Assembly (NCBI GenBank): GCA_037013685.1
Contig: CM072885.1
Location: 64,831,785 to 64,895,784 of the forward strand
DNA length: 64,000 nt
Source of the DNA: Acridotheres tristis
Lineage: Eukaryota; Chordata; Aves; Passeriformes; Sturnidae
Reading direction: 5' to 3'
Positions 59,015-64,000 of this stretch are shown here, one piece after another (position 1 is the first letter of the stretch; each line of letters starts with the position of its first letter). The notes below the pieces were generated by a model, which was given only the letters and a program-made list of their open reading frames with translations, was not told the DNA's origin and made no database searches. Both the position numbers and the translations under genes were made by a program.

Positions 59015-59128
59015 AAGAAGAATGATCAGCCACATACTGGAGTTGTAATCATCCTCTCAAAATTTAATTTCTTAAATATCTCTCCCAGCTGAACAGGGAA
59101 CTCCGTGGGGTCTTGAAAGAGGAGACAG
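59015..59128 (+). other. Candidate 5' non-coding exon of A4GALT copy 3
   Basis: Identical or nearly so to the copy 2 segment, with the same acceptor and donor. Confidence 0.4.
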
Positions 59129-59663
59129 GTGAGTTTTGTGCCTTCTCTATGGCACCGATGCGGTTCTGCAAAGTCCGCACTTCTTTGCCTTCTACAGCTT
59201 AAAACATTATTTACGGGATAAACCCAGCTCTGGTATGGAGGGTGGGTAATGAAAAGGGTCTGTAAAAGGCAGGATGGGCTGGCTTTTGCTGCCTGTAGCA
59301 TTGGCAGCACGCGCTGGCATTTCTGTGCAGAAGGAGAAAACCTTCTGGGGATACAGAGCTGATCATTTGTCTATCGGCTGCCTTTCCTCTGTCTCCCAGT
59401 GCTTGGTGCAGAGTGGTGGCTCCATGCTCTGACATTTGGATGCCTCCCAGTGTAGCTGACAAGTCAGTTTTGGCTCCATGTATGACCTACGCACAGTGAT
59501 CAAGGAGCAATGACAAATGGGACTGTGCCACCTCTGTCGTGTTCCCTGCCACTTTGCTTATGCCTGTTGGATTGAAGCTTTTCCTGTTTTCTGAACCTTT
59601 CTGTCCTGGGGCATGGGGCTTTGGAGATGGAGCTCATGGAGGTGAGAGAAATTATTCAATGCT

Positions 59664-59918
59664 TTAGCATGGAAGAGACCTTTGAGGTGCTTGAGTCCAA
59701 CCCCAAAGCCCAGTCTGCCAAGTCCACCATTCAACCAAGTCCCTAAGTGCCACATCCACACATCTCTTAATTACATCCAGGGACAGTGGCTTCACTACTT
59801 TCTTGGGCTGCCTGTGCCAGTGCCTGATATCTCCTTCCAGGGAATAAAATTCTGAGTAACATCCAGTCTGACCTCCCTTGGCACAACTTGAGACCATTTC
59901 CCCTGGTCCTAAAAGCCA
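59664..59918 (-). repeat. CR1 3' end fragment in unit 3
   Basis: Orthologous position and sequence order to the CR1 fragment at 43,633 in unit 1. Confidence 0.85.
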
Positions 59919-60780
59919 CAACCTTCCTCACTGCTTCTTCCTGTGCTGTTCCCCATTGACCTTTGGGGCCCAGTGGTGGAGGAGGAGGTGCTGCTTCTGC
60001 TGCCCTTCACCTTAAGGAGAGGCAAGGGCAGCAATGCTGATGCTAACACTGAGGATGGAGCTAGACTGACTTATCTGTTTGTGGCTGCCTCGTTAAGAAT
60101 CTCTACCACTCCATCCCTCCCTTTTGCCAGAAGACGAGAGCAAGTTAGGGCAGGAGAGTGGAGGGATTGCCTGTCCACCAACAGGATCTACTGAGAGAGC
60201 TGAGCAGGTCAGAGCCAGTGAGGGCTGTGCAGGGCAAGGAAGCAGCCTTGGAAGGCCCTTTACAAAGGCAGTTCTTGACCTAATTGTCTGCATCAGCCTC
60301 CAGGGCTGCCCTGTATCCATTCCTTTCCCATCCTCCATCCATCCTGCCAAGATATGTAACATGAACAATGGGCCAGGCTCTCTGCAGGGGAAGGTGGTTG
60401 GTTTGGAAAGGCAGCAACTGCCACATCAACAGCCTGGAAGACTGAGGCTTGTGTTTGGTTTGGGGGAAGGACATGTTGTGTATCAGGAGTAAACAACAGC
60501 TCTCATGACAACCAGCTGGCAGCAGCTCCACATAGTGTCTGTTCAGAGGCTCCAGGAATGGTCCTAAGGAACATTGCTATTTCCTCCTGCCAGGACCTTT
60601 GCAGACGTGTCTCATGTCTCCTGTTCACAGTGACCTGAAATTCTAGAGGGTGACAAATGAGGTTTTTAATGGTGTTCCAGAGTTTGTTGTGCACTGCTAT
60701 GAAGGTGGGACACACCTGTGAATGAAAGCTCATACTCTGCTGCCTCATCTGTCAGGTTTTTCTCTTCTTTCCTTCAGATC

Positions 60781-61914
60781 ATGATGGCTGTCTCGGGAGA
60801 GCAGGCTCTGGCTGGAGAGAGAATGCTCCGGATGCCCAGCTGCCTGCTAAAGCTCACCAGAGTGGTGCTGAGCCACAAACCCTGGGCCCTGTTTTTCCTC
60901 ATCTTTGTGTTCATATCCCTCACCTACCAAAAGTTCTACTGGGGTATCTGGGAGGACTCAGAGAACAGACTCCCCACCTATGACTCGTCTGCTGAGATTG
61001 GCTCTGCTCACTATGTGACTTCTCCCATCAACATTTCTGGTGAGCCCCCTCCTTCTGCAGGAAATGTGTTTTTTGTGGAGACCTCAGAGCAAACTTCCCC
61101 AAGTTACCTGTTCTCATGCTCTGCGGAGTCAGCAGCCAGGACACACCCTGAATCAAGAGTCGTGGTGCTCATGAAAGGCTTGGCCAAAGAGAACGCTTCC
61201 CTACCCAAGCACTGGGCTTTCTCCTTGCTGAGATGCTTCCCCAACGTGGAAATCCAACCCCTGAACTTGACAGAGCTCTTTTCTGGAACACCTCTGGCAC
61301 AGTGGTACGTGCAGCCTCAGCGGCAGCAGGAGCCTCATTTTCCAGTTATCCTGGCTGATGCCTCCAGGATTGTCCTCATGTGGAAATTTGGTGGCATCTA
61401 CCTGGATACAGACTTGATTGTGCTTAAGAACTTACAGAACCTCACCAATGCCCTTGGGATTCAGGATCATGATGTACTGAATGGGGCCTTTCTGTCCTTT
61501 AAGCCCAAGCACAAGTTCATGGAGCTTTGCATGCAGGACTTTGTGGAGAACTACAATCCCTGGATCTGGGGACACCAGTGCCCAGGGCTCCTAACTCGTG
61601 TCTTCAAGAAGTGGTGCAACATCAAGACTATCGAGACCATGAGCTGCCAAGGTGTGAGTGCTCTTGCCCCAGAAGTTGTTTATCCTATTCCCTGGCAGGA
61701 CTGGAAGAAGTTGTTTGAGGCAGTCAGTGCCTCAGAGTTTCACCAGCTCCTGAAGAACACTTATGCAGTGCACATATGGAACAAGCTGAGCCATGGGACC
61801 AAGTCAGTGATCCACTCCCAGGCTCTGCTGGCTCAGCTCTATTCCCAGTTCTGCCCTGCCACCTATGCAAAGATGAAAGAGGACTCTGAAGAGTTGTCAA
61901 AGCGTGCAGTGTGA
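60781..61914 (+). CDS. A4GALT: Alpha-1,4-galactosyltransferase, copy 3 (derived)
   Basis: 377 residues from the ATG at 60781. The open frame extends in phase to an ATG at 60718, but that part is intron, because the CTTTCCTTCAG acceptor lies directly before 60778 as in the other copies. It shares with copy 2 the clusters at 179-195 and 242-285 (NPW, GHQCPG, N162 sequon). It keeps copy 1-like residues at the PWQDW motif, N326 and the C-terminus. Private changes: F47L, H50Q, C75S (loss of a stem cysteine kept in copies 1 and 2), F212L directly after the DXD motif, and L342S. It differs from copy 2 at 13 residues and from copy 1 at 27. Intact and presumably functional as a Golgi transferase of the same family. 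Confidence 0.94.
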   Translation: MMAVSGEQALAGERMLRMPSCLLKLTRVVLSHKPWALFFLIFVFISLTYQKFYWGIWEDSENRLPTYDSSAEIGSAHYVTSPINISGEPPPSAGNVFFVETSEQTSPSYLFSCSAESAARTHPESRVVVLMKGLAKENASLPKHWAFSLLRCFPNVEIQPLNLTELFSGTPLAQWYVQPQRQQEPHFPVILADASRIVLMWKFGGIYLDTDLIVLKNLQNLTNALGIQDHDVLNGAFLSFKPKHKFMELCMQDFVENYNPWIWGHQCPGLLTRVFKKWCNIKTIETMSCQGVSALAPEVVYPIPWQDWKKLFEAVSASEFHQLLKNTYAVHIWNKLSHGTKSVIHSQALLAQLYSQFCPATYAKMKEDSEELSKRAV

Positions 61915-62622
61915 CCTGTAGGGTCTTGGCAGTGGGGATGTTCCCCAGACTGAAGGAAATAGAGTGCCTTTCACCTTTCCCAGAGCTGGGTTCTAGACTC
62001 CAGAGCAGGTGTTCTGTGAGACAGCTCTGTGGTTTTTTGACTAATATCCCTGGTATCTGCCTCAGATCCTTTGTGTTTCAAATTTACAGCAGAACCTGAG
62101 TTCAGCCTCCCTTGCTGTCCTTCAGGAGACCTGTTGCTGCAGGGAAGGTTGAAGTTGTTCATCAGCACCTCTCAGCTGGTTCTCTCTTGGTGTTCTCCAA
62201 TGGGTCCTCCTGTGGATCCCAGGCTCAGCAGCCCCTTGTGATGTTTCAACAGCTGTAGTGACCCTTGGCTTGCTCTCTGTGGCATTTCTGAGTTTTTAAA
62301 TCACTGCGAGACAGTGCCAAAGGGCGTGGTTTTCTGGAGCTCAGAACAGAATTCCCTGGCTGGCCAAGATCCTTTATGCCTGGGGAAATACATGAAGAGT
62401 ACCTGAAAATTGCTTTAAGAAGCAGAAAACATTTTACATCCCTGCATGGCTCAGTGTAAAGTTCTTCTGAACTTCTAAAGTGAGAAATGTTCAAATGATG
62501 CTTCCTACTGTTTCAGATTCCACAGCAGAGGAATGACTTTTCTGGGACTCGGACAATAATCCAATGCACTTCTGCCTTGTCTTAGCGCAGAGGATCACTC
62601 TGTAAATATGAACTGCATTCTC

Positions 62623-62628
62623 AATAAA
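62623..62628 (+). promoter_or_regulatory. Probable poly(A) signal of A4GALT copy 3
   Basis: Same AATAAA context as in unit 2, at the equivalent distance after the stop codon. Confidence 0.5.
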
Positions 62629-62705
62629 ATGCCTTCTTTTCCAGAAGGAGGTCTGTGTTGGGATCATTGCTTTCTCTAGTGCAGTAACGACATCCTGCCA
62701 GGAGC

Positions 62706-63064
62706 AGAGAAGGCTTTGAGGCTCCCTCATTGTGGCCTTCCAGTGCCTGAAGGGAGACCACAGGAAAGATGCAGACAGACTCTTTGCAAGGATCTGCAGT
62801 GATAGGACAAGGGGCAACGGCTTCACACTTACAGAGAACACGTTTAAATTGGCTAGGAGGAAACAATTGTTCCCTGTGAGGGTGGTGAGGCCCTGGCACA
62901 GGTTGCCCAGAGAAGCTGTGGCTGCCCATGGATCCCTGGAACAGTCCGAGGCCAGACTGGACAGGGCTTGGAGCAGCCTGGGATAGTGGAAGGTGCCCCA
63001 TGGCAGGAGGGATGGAAGAAGATGATCTTTAAAGTCCCTTCCAACCCAAACCATTCCATTGATT
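62706..63064 (+). repeat. CR1 3' end in unit 3
   Basis: Same as the unit 2 copy, with only scattered substitutions. Confidence 0.85.
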
Positions 63065-63089
63065 TCCCCTTCCCTCTGCCTTGTTCCCT

Positions 63090-64000
63090 GGGAGCAAAGT
63101 CTGACCCCCACTTGGCTGCCCCTTCCTGTCAGGGGGCTGTGCACAGCAGTAGGGCCCCCCCGAGCCTCTTTTCCTCCAGGTTAAACACCCCCAGCTCCCT
63201 CAGCCCCTCCTCATCAGCCTTGTGCTCCTGCCCCTTGCCCAGATCCTTTCCCTTCTCTGCACAAGCTCCAGTCCCTCAATGTCCCTCTGCAGTGACAGGC
63301 CCAGAACTGGACACAGCATTTGGGCTGAGGGGGATGGACAGTCACTGCCCTGGTCCTGCTGGCCACACCATTGCTGACCCAGCCCAGGTGCCATTGGCCT
63401 TCCTGCCCACCTGAGCACACGCTGTGGACCAGCAACCCCAGGCCCTTTCCTGCTGGGCTCTCCCCCAGCCTCGAGCTGCTGGAGGTTGTGGCCAAGGGGC
63501 TGGAGGTGGCACTTGGCCCTGTTGAACCTCATGTGAAACACGACTGGCCCTGACAGTGGGCCCTGGGGCACAGCACCAATGACCTGCTGCCACCTGCATT
63601 AATTCCAGCACCACTCCCCGGGCCCAGCCATCCAGGCAGTTTTTTCCCAGCAAACAGGGAAGCTGTTAAATCCATGGCCTGCAAGGACCATGCTCTCCAG
63701 GAGAATGCTGTGGGAGCAGTGATCAAAGGCTTTACTGAAGGCCCTGGTATACAACATCCACAGCCTTTCCCCATCCATTAGGTGTTCATAGGAGGAGGTT
63801 TGGTCAGTCAAGAAAGACCTGCTTAAACAACCCGTGCCTGATGCCCCAGTGGTGCAGCACACATCATGTGATTGCGCTCCACGTAATCTGTTCCATACCC
63901 TTCCCTGGCACCAAGGTCAGGCTGACAGGCCTGTGGTTCCCCCAGTTGTCCTTCCAAGACCTCTCACAGATCTGTCTCATGTTGGCCAACCTCCAGTCAC
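63090..64000 (-). mobile_element. CR1 LINE, inverted (unit 3, cut by window end)
   Basis: Counterpart of the unit 2 element; the window ends inside its reverse-transcriptase part. Confidence 0.87.

Larger units (their letters stand above)
57964..64000 (+). repeat. Tandem duplication unit 3 (A4GALT copy 3), cut by window end
   Basis: The third direct repeat; 6037 bp are inside the window and it is still homologous to unit 2 at the last base. Whether more units follow cannot be seen here. Confidence 0.95.

Noticed and set aside
60718..60780. N-terminal extension of A4GALT copy 3 (21 codons)
   Set aside because: It reads through the intron polypyrimidine tract and splice acceptor; it is open only because the tract is 5 bases shorter than in copies 1 and 2, where the frame is closed.

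Overview
This is vertebrate nuclear DNA, almost certainly from a bird and probably a neoavian or passerine one. The coding exons are short, carry GT/AG splice sites and lie in large introns. The dominant interspersed repeat is the avian CR1 LINE, in both orientations and with recognisable ORF2 reverse-transcriptase fragments. Solo ERV-type LTRs are also present. No bacterial features, CRISPR arrays, tRNA or rRNA genes were seen.

Region 1 (1-10.8 kb) holds the 3' part of IRAG2 (LRMP/Jaw1) on the + strand. Fifteen coding exons join in frame from a coiled-coil ITPR-associated region to a C-terminal membrane anchor with a KASH-like GPPPV end. Region 2 (10.8-14.1 kb) is converging DNAI7 (CASC1), the neighbour expected from human chr12p12 synteny. 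Only about the C-terminal half is recognisable, and two conserved Trp codons are TAG, so it looks like a unitary pseudogene. The two genes overlap tail to tail at their poly(A) signals.

Region 3 (14.1-41.6 kb) is gene-poor. It contains CR1 pieces, a probable LTR, a purine-rich tract, a roughly 1.1-kb CpG island at 27.4-28.55 kb (a promoter without an identified gene), an antisense solo LTR with a 5-bp target-site duplication (35.4-36.2 kb), and a CR1 ORF2 fragment at about 38 kb. ETFRF1 and KRAS, which follow DNAI7 in human, were not found.

Region 4 (41.68 kb to the end) is the main result: a direct tandem triplication (units of 9174 bp, 7111 bp and >6037 bp). Each unit carries one complete single-coding-exon A4GALT (alpha-1,4-galactosyltransferase, Gb3/P1/Pk synthase family) of 377 residues. 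Unit 1 has extra DNA, mostly two solo LTRs. Copies 2 and 3 differ from each other at 13 residues and from copy 1 at 29 and 27. They share derived substitutions clustered on either side of the DXD motif, at positions where copy 1 mostly keeps the human-like residue. This suggests functional divergence of acceptor use or relaxed constraint. It fits the known expression of Gal-alpha-1,4-Gal glycans in many neoavian birds.
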